From positions 1 through 37,392 of the IMG/VR virus record IMGVR_UViG_3300027996_000082: 37,392 bases of DNA. The stretch is one strand, 5' to 3'. The DNA comes from a virus. Position numbers and translations under genes: made by a program. Shown in pieces: positions 9,406 through 18,103 of the stretch (position 1 is the stretch's first letter; every line of letters starts with the position of its first letter). Under the pieces are notes generated by a model that was not told where the DNA came from, made no database searches, and saw only the letters and a program-made list of their open reading frames with translations.

Positions 9406-10593
9406 TCAATCTGCTAAATACGTCATTTCGCATATGTTGCCTTTTGTTGGTGATTGTAGTTCTATTTTACCAGATCTTCTATTTCCAACAAACTTTTTAT
9501 GATAGTGCCAATAATCTGTTTTTGAAAGACTGGGTAATGTTTTATGGATAAAGCCCACATTTTCATTTGTAGTCACATACTCTACTTTTCTATTTGAATG
9601 AAAGTGACCCGTAAAAAGAGTTCTGTTTTTTGTTGAACCCCACTTAAGAGGAAATTCAGAAGCATAAACTAAAGGTGTATTTTTAGATACAGAATCTCCG
9701 TGTTCAAAAGCATTAAAGTTATCATGCCATACATGCACTTTTCTTTCTTGATAGGAAATATCCCAAATAATGTCTGGACAATCAATAGATCTAGATAAAG
9801 CATGAGCTAAGTGAAAGGATGTAAGCCTATCATGATTTCCAGGAATATAAACAACAGTTAAAGTCTTACAATAGTCCTTTAGAAAATGTATAGCCCAATG
9901 CATTGCATTAAAGGCCTCCATATATGCTTCTGTTGGCTTCATACTATTATCTATACTTGTTCCGGAAGTAGTAGTTCCTGTAAAAGTATCCATATTTATA
10001 AGATCTCCGCCAATAACAAAGTATAAATCTTTTATAAAATGAACTTGAGTAGCTCTTGTTATTAAATCTATTACCGCATCTTCAAAGTCTTTATCTATTG
10101 TGTCATTACCCTCTTTACCAAAATGAATATCTTGCAATGACATTATACCACAAACAAGCTCTTTAGTTGAATCATGTTTTACTTTTGGTATCTTGTGTTT
10201 CTTAGGTTTCCAGTTTTTAATTAAATCTTCAAGATAAATATCAGACTCACTTTTTTTAATTTTAGTTACTAAAGCTGAAATGCGCCAAGTATTGTTTTGT
10301 TGTTTATTCCAGTATTGGCTAAGCTTCCAAACAGATGTGTCTATATTTAAAATTCTTATTATATCTTCTGGTGACTTAGGCTCTTCAGTTACTTGTTTAT
10401 GATATGTGGCTTCATTTTTATTAAACTCAACTCTTATTTCAGAGTCAGGCATATAGCCACGTTTTCTAGCTTTATAGTCTTTTCTTATTCTTCTCCAAGC
10501 ATTGGAGGTTATTCCTAAGCGTTTTGCGCAATATTCTACTCCTTTTCTTCTTTTTAATATTTTTTCAATTTCCTCATCTGATATATCATTCAT
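9406..10593 (-). CDS. Metallophosphatase with N-terminal helix-turn-helix-like segment
   Basis: A 395-residue calcineurin-like phosphoesterase. The ordered metal-site motifs are visible: DIHFG near residue 154, GGDL near 195, GNHD near 251, HGDS near 298 and GHFH near 330. These give the Asp, His and Asn ligands of a two-metal centre that cleaves phosphoester bonds, plausibly in nucleic acid as in Mre11/SbcD relatives. The first 50 residues (EIEKILKRRKGVEYCAKRLG then ITSNAWRRIRKDY) look like a helix-turn-helix, suggesting DNA contact. It lies between the Cys-rich tail genes and the connector genes. It starts just downstream of a strong terminator, so it needs read-through or its own promoter. 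The substrate is unknown. Confidence 0.88.
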   Translation of the reverse strand: MNDISDEEIEKILKRRKGVEYCAKRLGITSNAWRRIRKDYKARKRGYMPDSEIRVEFNKNEATYHKQVTEEPKSPEDIIRILNIDTSVWKLSQYWNKQQNNTWRISALVTKIKKSESDIYLEDLIKNWKPKKHKIPKVKHDSTKELVCGIMSLQDIHFGKEGNDTIDKDFEDAVIDLITRATQVHFIKDLYFVIGGDLINMDTFTGTTTSGTSIDNSMKPTEAYMEAFNAMHWAIHFLKDYCKTLTVVYIPGNHDRLTSFHLAHALSRSIDCPDIIWDISYQERKVHVWHDNFNAFEHGDSVSKNTPLVYASEFPLKWGSTKNRTLFTGHFHSNRKVEYVTTNENVGFIHKTLPSLSKTDYWHYHKKFVGNRRSGKIELQSPTKGNICEMTYLAD

Positions 10594-10611
10594 GGCATTT
10601 AGTTTATATAA

Positions 10612-10646
10612 TTAAAAAAAAAGCCCAGCATTAAAATACCGGGCTT
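10612..10646 (-). terminator. Rho-independent terminator after the tail-protein unit
   Basis: On the minus strand AAGCCC (646-641) pairs with GGGCTT (626-621), extended by one more G-C pair after a mismatch. It is followed by a run of nine T. It ends the unit holding the 1286- and 188-residue genes and insulates it from the metallophosphatase gene. Confidence 0.85.
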
Positions 10647-10655
10647 CCAACTCGT

Positions 10656-10682
10656 GTAACAGCCAAACCAACAAGCTGTTAC
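10656..10682 (-). other. Stable hairpin between stop codon and terminator
   Basis: GTAACAGC (10656-10663) pairs perfectly with GCTGTTAC (10675-10682) across an 11-base loop. It lies just after the stop of the 188-residue gene and before the terminator. On the minus strand no T-run follows, so it may protect the 3' end of the message. On the plus strand TTTTTG follows, so it could also stop antisense transcription. Confidence 0.6.
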
Positions 10683-10693
10683 TTTTTGTTGCA

Positions 10694-11260
10694 TTATACT
10701 AAAGTAGTAACTAGTATCTCAACACTATCACATGTTGCGGCACCCGCATCCGTTGATTCTAATTTAAATTTATATGAAGTTGCTGGTGTTAACAGAGTGA
10801 CATCATAAGTTAAAACTGTAGGTGCTATTGGACTTGGATTAACAAGAGTCCAACCAGTGGGTGTAATTGCATCATCAATGTAGACGTTAATGCCTGCAGT
10901 TAAACTTGATTCTCCATTCCATACTAAAGATAGGGTTGTTGAAGCAACAGATGTTGCATAAAAGTTATAAGGCGCATGGTGTAGGTCATCTGATGTACAT
11001 GCTCCTAGACCTTGACTTAGTAGTAAGGCAAATTTTTGTACAATTGAATCAAGCCTATCTCCAGTTTCAATCTTTATAAGAAGACCTGAAGATCCAACTT
11101 GAAATGATGTTCCACAATAACTCACACACTCTGCACACTGAACATCCTCACACCTTTCACTACCTACACTACAATCTGTGTAAGAACAGGGTGTATTTAG
11201 AGGAGAGTCAGCACAACCGCAGCTCTTTGTTGGATTACATTTATTACATTCACAAGCCAT
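10694..11260 (-). CDS. Small tail protein: Cys-rich N-terminus plus fibronectin-III-like domain
   Basis: A 188-residue protein in two parts. The first 50 residues contain 13 Cys, starting MACECNKCNPTKSCGC, probably a metal-bound or disulfide-knotted anchor. Residues about 95-188 form a beta-sandwich with fibronectin-III character (APYNFYATSVASTTLSLVW, then LTPATSYKFKLESTD). It lies 18 bases after the 1286-residue tail gene and is the last gene before a strong terminator. The likely role is tail decoration or host binding, as FN3-type domains often have in phage tails. The role is inferred; the domain reading is fairly secure. Confidence 0.75.
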   Translation of the reverse strand: MACECNKCNPTKSCGCADSPLNTPCSYTDCSVGSERCEDVQCAECVSYCGTSFQVGSSGLLIKIETGDRLDSIVQKFALLLSQGLGACTSDDLHHAPYNFYATSVASTTLSLVWNGESSLTAGINVYIDDAITPTGWTLVNPSPIAPTVLTYDVTLLTPATSYKFKLESTDAGAATCDSVEILVTTLV

Positions 11261-11278
11261 TATTTTTATTTTTTAAGT

Positions 11279-14200
11279 TTATGGGCATAATAGGCAAGTC
11301 GCATACGGCCCACCTGCAATTGTTGCCGCTTCAAATTCATGATCCTGAACATTTCTATCAATATTATTATTTACTATTTCAACACACACTTGTGCTCCAA
11401 GTGGCCAAGAAGGTCTTCCACCGCCCGGTGAGAATGTTCCTGATGTGTTATCAATCTTCCAGATATCTCCATTAGTAAGTGCTCCTGCAGCATCAAGTTT
11501 AACAAAGAACGTATGTTGACCAAGACCAAGAGCATTGTTACACGTAAGAACTTCATATGTTATACATTCAGCAGGAGAACAAGATGTTTGAAGTTGTGTA
11601 TCAACTGCCCAGTCTGTTGGAACAACACCTGCATTATTGTCAATTATAGTTCCGCAATATTTATCTCCGCTAAATGTTTCAACTAAATAAACCTTTGTAT
11701 TTTGAGGCGGGGAAATCGTATCCCAAAGCAAAAATACATTGGGTGCTGCAGCATCACAAGGATCTATTTCAACAATATTTCTTATGTATTTACCTATATC
11801 TGTTTTATCAGGATAAGCTGAATCACATCCTTTTACACCATAACTAAGCAGTGTATTAAACTCATCATTTGTACCAGCTTCTATTTCTGCAAAATTATCA
11901 GAGTTCTTATCTTGATCTAATAATGCTAAAACACCGGCAGGAGCAATAACACTACCATCACTAATCTCATATAAGGGATTCATTGGTGTTGCAGCTGCAG
12001 TAGTTGCACCTTGATATGGGTTTGAAGGTGCTCCAGCTAACAAATATGGTGTAACATCTACAGCAGTTTTAACGCCATACTTTGAAGGAACAATTAGTTC
12101 ACCAACATAAGATGCAAGCATTTGCAAAATGTTAGCTGCATCTGCTCCAACAGAAGGTGTAGGAGTACTAACATGCATTGCATAGTTTATAAGAGTAAAT
12201 TTATCTGTATAAACCGGTGCAACTAGCCCTAATCCTTGAGCCCAAGTGCTAACTTGTGTTCCATTTAAAGCATCATTTAAACACTCATAGTCATCTTTAT
12301 ATTGATTTGTTGGCTGTGCAGTTAAACCGCTTCCAAAACCAGATGCTAAGGTTGCATCATGATAAACACCATCAGAACTGTTAGAGAATATAATTGCTAA
12401 TGTAGCTGCTTTAGATACTGTAGCTCCTGTTCCTCCCCATGTAGAGGGTACATATTCTAACGCATTCCAAAGCGGATCAACAGATTGATTCCAACTTGTG
12501 CCATTATCTACAATTGCCTTTTGATATCCTAACCAATTTCTATCTGTTGTTGGAACATAGTAGAACTGTCCAGCATATCCCCATTCAGCATTGTATGCAT
12601 TTCTTAATGCAATAAGACCATCTCTAATTTGTTCACCTTCAGTAGGTGTAAAATCATTAGTATTGATAAATATATATACAGCTTGATCAACATATTCCAT
12701 TCCCGTAGTACAAGGAATCAATTGTATTTGTACTGTAGCTTGCATGCTTGTACAATCTCCTGCAACTTCAGGTTGTAACTCTAAAGTTACAGTATCTGCA
12801 TAATCACCGGTAGCTAAACCAGGGCCAAATGTTGTATAAGTAAATTGATTTGAATATGTGCTTGATTGAACAAGAGTACCTAAAACTGGAGATGTTACAA
12901 TAGTAACTCTAGGATTGCTTTCTCCTAATACATATGGTACAGAAAAGTTTACAGAATCTCCATCTTGTCCACAGAACACTCTTATAACATCGGTCATTAA
13001 GAAAGCTGGACATACACAGCATTCAACAACAGTTGAAAGTCCCGCTTGATTCCAACCTGCATATAAATATCTTGTTATACCACCAATAAATGTTTTGCCA
13101 ATAAAATACCAATAAGAATCAAATGGTACACCTATAGTATTATAAGTGTTAGTTCCGCAATCTAAATATTGTTGTGCAACTTGAACGCCTGCTGGACAAA
13201 CAAGAGGACCTAAAGGATTAGTTGGACATTCGCTTGGACTTTGAATTACTGTCCAAGAATCTGTTGAATAATCATATCTTATAATTGAATATAAACTGTC
13301 AACACCATCTATTGCTTTTGCTCTAATGTAAATTGCACCAGATGTAAATGCTGTTGTAAGCACATTTGCGCCAATGCTAGCAGCAACCCAAGCAGTCCAA
13401 GTCACACCATCTGCACTATAAGATGTTTCAACACTTACACCTGCAGCAGGACCATATGCAATGTCAAGAGTAACTTCTCCAACAGCTGGATTACTTACAG
13501 AGTAATTTGACAATATTGGAGCAGATAATGTTTCAAGATATCCTGTTGTTTCTATAATTTGATTTGAACTAGGGCTATAAAAATATTGAGTTGCCCCTGG
13601 TCCTACAAAAGCATCACCTGCAATACCTATATAAACTTGATCAACAGTGGAAAATGTGGTAGCGTCTGTAATAAGGGCTGGTGTCTGGTCTGCGCATGAA
13701 ATGCCTGGTATAGTTACAAGAATTTGATCACAGGAAACAACAGATTCATTTTGCTGTATAGTAAGAAGAATTTGATACTCAGATCCTGGAACACCTCCTG
13801 TAAATGTTTCATTAATGGTTGCTCCGGGAGATACAATAGTTGCAGTACCTAACTGTGCAAACGTAGCCGTATTTGTTACAATTATTATATATGTAACTGA
13901 AGGACCAAATACATTACTAAAACTAACATTAATTTCACCAGTAGGTGAAGCTATTGCAGTTATTGGATCTGGGCAAGACAAACTAAGAGGAACAGAAACA
14001 CTACTGGTATCTGAACACTCAGAACTTCCATCTGTAACGCAAGCCTCTACTGTAACCATTATAGGTTGTGTAGCAATAAGGCTTCCAAGAGAAATTAAAA
14101 CACCACTTGAGCTTGTAGATAAGCTTGTTATATTAATATTTTGAGTTATCTGAGATCCTGCTGAATCTGTAAGTGTAACCAAACTAGACCCTCCACAGTC

Positions 14201-15139
14201 ACTAAATCCAGGAGGGACATTGGAGCTAATAAAGTTTAATACAATTGAAGATGCTATACCTTGAGGGGTTTGATTTACCGTATATGTATAACCTACTGTA
14301 AACAACTCACAAGCTACAGGACAGCAGTTTTCTTGAATAGATTGAACGGCTGTATATATATCGCATATTGCTAGCCATTGATTTACATTTGACTCTGCAA
14401 GAGTAGAAGGATTGTCAACCCATCCTTGCACATTTCCTAATGTTCCGTTAGAAGATAGCTGATCTGATGTAGAAAATAAACACTGAGCACTAATTGCATT
14501 ATTTATTAAAGCTACAGTTCCTAGAACATCTCTAAGGTTGCAAAATTCAGTTTCTAATGCTAAAAGGAGTGTTGATATAGGTATAAGCTCTCCCGGTTGA
14601 ATACATGAGGATACTACATCAAAGTCAGAAGCCTGACTAGGTGTACAAGGTAATACGCATTCTTCTAAAACTGCAATTCTTGATTCAAGATTTAGAATGT
14701 TTTGATTTAATGTTGTAACTGCATCTATAATTATGCATATCTGATTGCCAATTAGTATTGCCCAGTCTACAAGGGGTAGCTCAGTAATTAAAACATTATT
14801 GACGGTTTCTTGTAAGCATTCAGGAACAGGCAAATTTGGAATGCTTGTAGACTTCTCAATTTCTTCACAAAAGAAATCTACAATTGCCTGCAATGTTTCT
14901 ACTAGATCCGTAGGAGGAGTATCAGGCAACGCGCATTTTAAATCCAAACCTGTAAGATCTGGATCACACTGACAAGGAAGATCAATAAAATCGCAAAGCT
15001 TTGTAGCCAAGGCTGCTATAACATCGCTGACTGTATCGCCATTACATAGATCAATGCAGGGTAGATCGGGACCTTGCCACACAACACAATTTGAAGATAT
15101 TGGTGTACAAGGTGAAGTTTTTCCATTTACAGGTATCAT
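11279..15139 (-). CDS. Large Cys-rich tail fibre/spike-type protein with Ig-like domains
   Basis: A 1286-residue protein. The N-terminal ~110 residues have a characteristic Cys pattern (NCVVWQGPDLPCIDLCNGDT, then LPCQCDPDLTGLDLKC) that I associate with tail proteins of crAss-like and marine Bacteroidota phages. A helical segment around 115-165 follows. Ig/FN3-like beta-sandwiches lie at about 390-480, 535-625 and 710-790. The C-terminal third starts with AVYIFINTNDFTPTEGE near residue 816 and later AATLAIIFSNSSDGVY; these hydrophobic strands followed by Asp/Asn/Ser loops are suggestive of a von Willebrand A-like or hydrolase-like fold. It is expressed from the promoter motif at 15167-15181 with the 188-residue gene. 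Receptor binding is the probable role. Confidence 0.78.
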   Translation of the reverse strand: MIPVNGKTSPCTPISSNCVVWQGPDLPCIDLCNGDTVSDVIAALATKLCDFIDLPCQCDPDLTGLDLKCALPDTPPTDLVETLQAIVDFFCEEIEKSTSIPNLPVPECLQETVNNVLITELPLVDWAILIGNQICIIIDAVTTLNQNILNLESRIAVLEECVLPCTPSQASDFDVVSSCIQPGELIPISTLLLALETEFCNLRDVLGTVALINNAISAQCLFSTSDQLSSNGTLGNVQGWVDNPSTLAESNVNQWLAICDIYTAVQSIQENCCPVACELFTVGYTYTVNQTPQGIASSIVLNFISSNVPPGFSDCGGSSLVTLTDSAGSQITQNINITSLSTSSSGVLISLGSLIATQPIMVTVEACVTDGSSECSDTSSVSVPLSLSCPDPITAIASPTGEINVSFSNVFGPSVTYIIIVTNTATFAQLGTATIVSPGATINETFTGGVPGSEYQILLTIQQNESVVSCDQILVTIPGISCADQTPALITDATTFSTVDQVYIGIAGDAFVGPGATQYFYSPSSNQIIETTGYLETLSAPILSNYSVSNPAVGEVTLDIAYGPAAGVSVETSYSADGVTWTAWVAASIGANVLTTAFTSGAIYIRAKAIDGVDSLYSIIRYDYSTDSWTVIQSPSECPTNPLGPLVCPAGVQVAQQYLDCGTNTYNTIGVPFDSYWYFIGKTFIGGITRYLYAGWNQAGLSTVVECCVCPAFLMTDVIRVFCGQDGDSVNFSVPYVLGESNPRVTIVTSPVLGTLVQSSTYSNQFTYTTFGPGLATGDYADTVTLELQPEVAGDCTSMQATVQIQLIPCTTGMEYVDQAVYIFINTNDFTPTEGEQIRDGLIALRNAYNAEWGYAGQFYYVPTTDRNWLGYQKAIVDNGTSWNQSVDPLWNALEYVPSTWGGTGATVSKAATLAIIFSNSSDGVYHDATLASGFGSGLTAQPTNQYKDDYECLNDALNGTQVSTWAQGLGLVAPVYTDKFTLINYAMHVSTPTPSVGADAANILQMLASYVGELIVPSKYGVKTAVDVTPYLLAGAPSNPYQGATTAAATPMNPLYEISDGSVIAPAGVLALLDQDKNSDNFAEIEAGTNDEFNTLLSYGVKGCDSAYPDKTDIGKYIRNIVEIDPCDAAAPNVFLLWDTISPPQNTKVYLVETFSGDKYCGTIIDNNAGVVPTDWAVDTQLQTSCSPAECITYEVLTCNNALGLGQHTFFVKLDAAGALTNGDIWKIDNTSGTFSPGGGRPSWPLGAQVCVEIVNNNIDRNVQDHEFEAATIAGGPYATCLLCP

Positions 15140-15166
15140 AAATATATATTTTTCACAGTGTCAGTA

Positions 15167-15181
15167 TATAATAATATACAA
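15167..15181 (-). promoter_or_regulatory. Late-promoter-like motif before the large tail gene
   Basis: The minus strand reads TTGTATATTATTATA, followed by TACTGACAC, 28 bases before the ATG at 15139. The same sequence occurs at 16214-16228 and 34267-34281, and a near copy at 17860-17874, always upstream of minus-strand genes. I infer a phage late or middle promoter core. Confidence 0.6.
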
Positions 15182-15213
15182 TTTTTTTAACTATCTAACA
15201 ATACATAAAACCA

Positions 15214-15438
15214 TCAGACTGAATCACAATCTACAATAGTTATCGTTAGTCCTGTGCTTGGTGTAAGATCTTCATTTTCTAAATCTTGCCAATCACATAA
15301 TTCTTTTTTCATTATTGTTGACATCATGTCAACGGTATTACAGCATGGGGTTATGCCAAATCTTTTAGACTTAAAGTCTTTATACAAAGAGCTTGCAAAT
15401 TGACTTTCCACCTTAATTTTATTTACTTCTGTCCCCAT
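15214..15438 (-). CDS. Small hypothetical protein (74 residues)
   Basis: A 74-residue protein with ATG start, directly abutting the stop of the 61-residue Cys-rich gene. It is helical at first (FASSLYKDFKSKRFG), then has a CC pair and a second helix ending in KKELCDWQDLEN, then a short strand. No family is recognised. It is the last gene of the 183-61-74 residue unit and ends before the promoter motif of the tail gene, so it is probably a minor virion component. Confidence 0.6.
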   Translation of the reverse strand: MGTEVNKIKVESQFASSLYKDFKSKRFGITPCCNTVDMMSTIMKKELCDWQDLENEDLTPSTGLTITIVDCDSV

Positions 15439-15624
15439 CTATCTTTTTGTTCTTGCTGACATTAATTTATTTGTTAGCTTGTCTCTTGTCAATGTTGTTT
15501 GTTTTTTACCTAATGAAGTTTCATTGTATGTTTTCAAACATTTTTTATGAACCGTGCTTCCATCATTCGCTTTTGTTTTTTGACACCCACAAGTAAATCC
15601 TTTTTTGCAGTAATTACATGCCAT
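15439..15624 (-). CDS. Small zinc-ribbon-like Cys protein (61 residues)
   Basis: A 61-residue basic protein starting MACNYCKKGFTCGCQKTK, with Cys at spacing CxxC, C, C and a later KKC. The first half resembles a compact zinc knuckle and the second half is basic and helical. It overlaps neither neighbour, is flanked by structural genes in the same direction, and probably binds metal. Similar short Cys-rich starts occur in the 188- and 108-residue proteins of this window. The function is unknown. Confidence 0.6.
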   Translation of the reverse strand: MACNYCKKGFTCGCQKTKANDGSTVHKKCLKTYNETSLGKKQTTLTRDKLTNKLMSARTKR

Positions 15625-15639
15625 ATTTTTTGGTTTTAA

Positions 15640-16191
15640 TTAACAATTAGAACTTATACAATCTATTTTTTGAAGTTCTTTTAATACATAGTTATACATC
15701 TCCATTCCTTGAGAAGGTGATGTGCAATATTCTACTTTTGATACAGCTGCATCAATCAAAGTCCTTAGATAGTTCATTTTATCCACAAGCTCCTTCCTGT
15801 CAACAGTGGGCTCACAAGTTTTTAAATCTAAATCACAAAGAATCTTATAATATAAAGTTAGAATTTTTGTAATACGCAAATGATTATACTCAACATAAAC
15901 TTTATCATTTGGAGAAACGCTATACCTTACAACATATACGCCATCTGGAATTTCAATCCTAGATGTACCACAATCTGAAGTCTGTATTCCAAGATCGCAT
16001 GCTGTAAGATTTAAATCAAAATTAGGAGTAACTGCAACTAATGCCGGTGAGTTAAATCCCGGAGTTGTTATTAATAGCTCAGGACAATCTATTGGTAATA
16101 GATCTGTATATTGGCTAGTATCCCGTATGGATAGTATTTCGCAATTTGCTACAGTTGGGATTTCTAAACTTAAAATATGCTTTTCTGCCAT
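15640..16191 (-). CDS. Tail/virion structural protein (183 residues)
   Basis: An N-terminal beta-rich domain has an aromatic/charged core (IPDGVYVVRYSVSPNDKVYV, about residues 80-99). A C-terminal helical bundle follows (LTLYYKILCDLDLKTC, then RKELVDKMNYLRTLIDAAVS). Conserved-looking Cys are scattered. The gene starts just after promoter motif 16214-16230 and a strong terminator, so it opens a new unit. I read it as a tail-associated structural protein because of its place between the 501- and 1286-residue virion genes; no known domain can be named with confidence. Confidence 0.65.
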   Translation of the reverse strand: MAEKHILSLEIPTVANCEILSIRDTSQYTDLLPIDCPELLITTPGFNSPALVAVTPNFDLNLTACDLGIQTSDCGTSRIEIPDGVYVVRYSVSPNDKVYVEYNHLRITKILTLYYKILCDLDLKTCEPTVDRKELVDKMNYLRTLIDAAVSKVEYCTSPSQGMEMYNYVLKELQKIDCISSNC

Positions 16192-16213
16192 GAAATAGAA
16201 AATTATATGGTAC

Positions 16214-16230
16214 TATAATAATATACAAAA
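16214..16230 (-). promoter_or_regulatory. Late-promoter-like motif before the 183-residue gene
   Basis: The minus strand reads TTTTGTATATTATTATA, then GTACC, 22 bases upstream of the ATG at 16191 and immediately downstream of the terminator at 16242-16275. Terminator and promoter are back to back, which supports both calls. Confidence 0.65.
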
Positions 16231-16241
16231 AAAGATTCTAT

Positions 16242-16275
16242 AAAAAAAGAAGGTAGAGCGTAAACCCTACCTTCT
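16242..16275 (-). terminator. Strong rho-independent terminator after the 501-residue virion gene
   Basis: On the minus strand AGAAGGTAG pairs perfectly with CTACCTTCT (9 bp, 10-base loop), followed by seven T in the run at 16242-16248. It lies about 30 bases past the stop of the gene at 16307. Confidence 0.9.
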
Positions 16276-16306
16276 CTGATGAAACTATAATTATGAAACT
16301 AAGAAA

Positions 16307-17812
16307 TTATAGATAAGTATCAAAAGTAATATTGTTACCTAATGCATTAGCTGCATCTTCTATTCCAGTCCATAGAGTCTCTAGATCAGCAATAACCGCA
16401 GAGTCATCACATTTCACATAAACCTGAATCAGGTATTGATCATTGTCAAATACACCAGTTGGGTTGTTAAATCTAGGAACCGAGTGCTGAAGATAGTACA
16501 CTTGGTAGATAGCACTTCTATCAATTGCAGTAACAATACCTTCGCTGCCTTCAATCTCACGGATACGGGCACTGTCAGCATTTCCTTGGTTGTAAGGAGA
16601 TTGCATGTATCTATCAGTAAGTAATAGATCTCGCAACACTTTGTCACCAAGAGTTTCTGCCATTGTGCCTGGAGTTGCTGTAGCAACACCACAGTCATTA
16701 CAAGGATCGCCTGTTTCATCAAGAACAGACAGAATAAGAGATACCGGCTCTTTTTCATAATGATCTCTAGTATCAAAAGAACAGTTGCCAAATGTAGTAT
16801 CAACATAAGCACCTTCAAAACATGCAGTTGCTGTAACAACATCAGTTACTGGATCAGTAGTTGGTGCATATCCACCATTTAAGATGTCAGTAATACTAAA
16901 TGTAGCTGTATTTGCATCTACAGTGATATCAATAGTTGCAAGACCATCACCACTACCAGTTAAAACACCAGTAGCTAAAGCAGCTCCCGCAGTATATCCG
17001 CTACCAGCAGCTCTTACTGACACACCTGTGATAGCACCACCACCACCAATAGCTGTGACTTCTGCTACACCTCCAGTACCACCACCACCGGTAATAGATA
17101 CATAATCTCCAACTGCATAGCCGGTTCCAGCTGCATTAATAGCAACTGTATCAATTCCATCTAAACCGCCAGTAGAATCTGTTACTGTAATACCATGAAG
17201 AGTTGCACCTGATTGGCACTCTCTAGCAAATGGGTTAATAAGCGGGTCAAACAATAACATTTGAGCAGCAGCAGCTAAAGCCATTGCTGGATCAAGATAT
17301 TCTTGACCAACTGCACAACAAAGTCCTGGAAGAGCGGCTCCATTAGCGTATGCGTCACCTGAACTATCACCAATTGCATAAGCATTGTGATTTAAGAAAC
17401 GTAATGCTGGTGAACCTTTAACATCTAAACGTAAGAATAGATTTGATCCACAAGGAGCACAATCCGCACCAACAGCAATTGAGGCAGTTGGTTGTGCAGC
17501 CAGAGTACAGGTTGATTTACCAAGTCGTGATATATATCTAAGGTTGATACCTTTAGATTTTGCAGACTCTGCATATCCACCGTGACCAGGATTGTTTCCA
17601 ATGTTGTCATTAGTATGTAAGCTACCTTGTACAAAAACAAGATGCTTGTTTGGAGCAACAACTGGAGCAGCTGTAGAAGGTGTAACTGTAGTCCAGTCAT
17701 TGTCTCCTACAAATCCAACTTGTGCTGAAGTTAGAGCTGAAGTAGCATCTCCTGTTAGAGATACACTTGAAGCTAAAAAGCTTTTACAAAAAGCATGATT
17801 AAAATAAGCCAT
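16307..17812 (-). CDS. Probable abundant virion protein with Gly-rich beta insertion
   Basis: A 501-residue protein in its own transcription unit (promoter motif at 17860, terminator at 16242), as expected for a very abundant structural protein. The ends look like one conserved domain (MAYFNHAFCKSFLASSVSL at the start; YQVYYLQHSVPRFNNP and QYLIQVYVKCDDS near the end). Between about residues 225 and 290 lies a Gly-rich repeat insertion: AGTGYAVGDY, then runs of GGGG, then AAGSGYTAG. Such repeats are common as surface-exposed insertions in phage structural proteins. It could be a tail-barrel, sheath-like or head-decoration protein; the sequence alone does not decide. Confidence 0.72.
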   Translation of the reverse strand: MAYFNHAFCKSFLASSVSLTGDATSALTSAQVGFVGDNDWTTVTPSTAAPVVAPNKHLVFVQGSLHTNDNIGNNPGHGGYAESAKSKGINLRYISRLGKSTCTLAAQPTASIAVGADCAPCGSNLFLRLDVKGSPALRFLNHNAYAIGDSSGDAYANGAALPGLCCAVGQEYLDPAMALAAAAQMLLFDPLINPFARECQSGATLHGITVTDSTGGLDGIDTVAINAAGTGYAVGDYVSITGGGGTGGVAEVTAIGGGGAITGVSVRAAGSGYTAGAALATGVLTGSGDGLATIDITVDANTATFSITDILNGGYAPTTDPVTDVVTATACFEGAYVDTTFGNCSFDTRDHYEKEPVSLILSVLDETGDPCNDCGVATATPGTMAETLGDKVLRDLLLTDRYMQSPYNQGNADSARIREIEGSEGIVTAIDRSAIYQVYYLQHSVPRFNNPTGVFDNDQYLIQVYVKCDDSAVIADLETLWTGIEDAANALGNNITFDTYL

Positions 17813-17859
17813 TTTTTTTTAAATTAAAAGTTACATATATAAATATAAATTGTTCGTCA

Positions 17860-17874
17860 TAAATAATATACAAA
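17860..17874 (-). promoter_or_regulatory. Late-promoter-like motif before the 501-residue gene
   Basis: The minus strand reads TTTGTATATTATTTA followed by TGACG, 47 bases before the ATG at 17812. It differs from the other copies by a single base insertion. The leader is AT-rich and ends in a run of A directly before the start codon, a typical Bacteroidota-phage leader. Confidence 0.6.
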
Positions 17875-17890
17875 TTATTTACAAAGTTTC

Positions 17891-18082
17891 CTAACCTGCG
17901 GGAGGTTCTTGAATACTTTTTTCTCTAATTGACCAAATTACACCAACAAGTGACATAACTCCTCCAATTGCTTCACCAACTACATCTTCTTCTGTGTAGC
18001 CTTTGGCAATTAAAACACCACCAATAATTGTTAAAAGGTGTCTAATTATTCCTAAAATTTGCTCTTTACTGAGTTTTTTCAT
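17891..18082 (-). CDS. Holin-like small membrane protein
   Basis: A 63-residue protein with a basic N-terminus (MKKLSKEQILG) and two hydrophobic helices at about residues 9-25 (IIRHLLTIIGGVLIAKG) and 35-51 (AIGGVMSLVGVIWSI), joined by an acidic turn, with a polar tail. The two-helix layout and the length fit small holins of Bacteroidota phages. The amidase at 32683-33603 would be its partner in lysis, although the two genes are far apart. Its place inside the connector cluster is unusual for a lysis gene, so a virion membrane peptide is an alternative. A short AACCT/AGGTT hairpin overlaps its end. Confidence 0.7.
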   Translation of the reverse strand: MKKLSKEQILGIIRHLLTIIGGVLIAKGYTEEDVVGEAIGGVMSLVGVIWSIREKSIQEPPAG

Positions 18083-18103
18083 AGCGTTTTTATTTGTTAG
18101 TAA

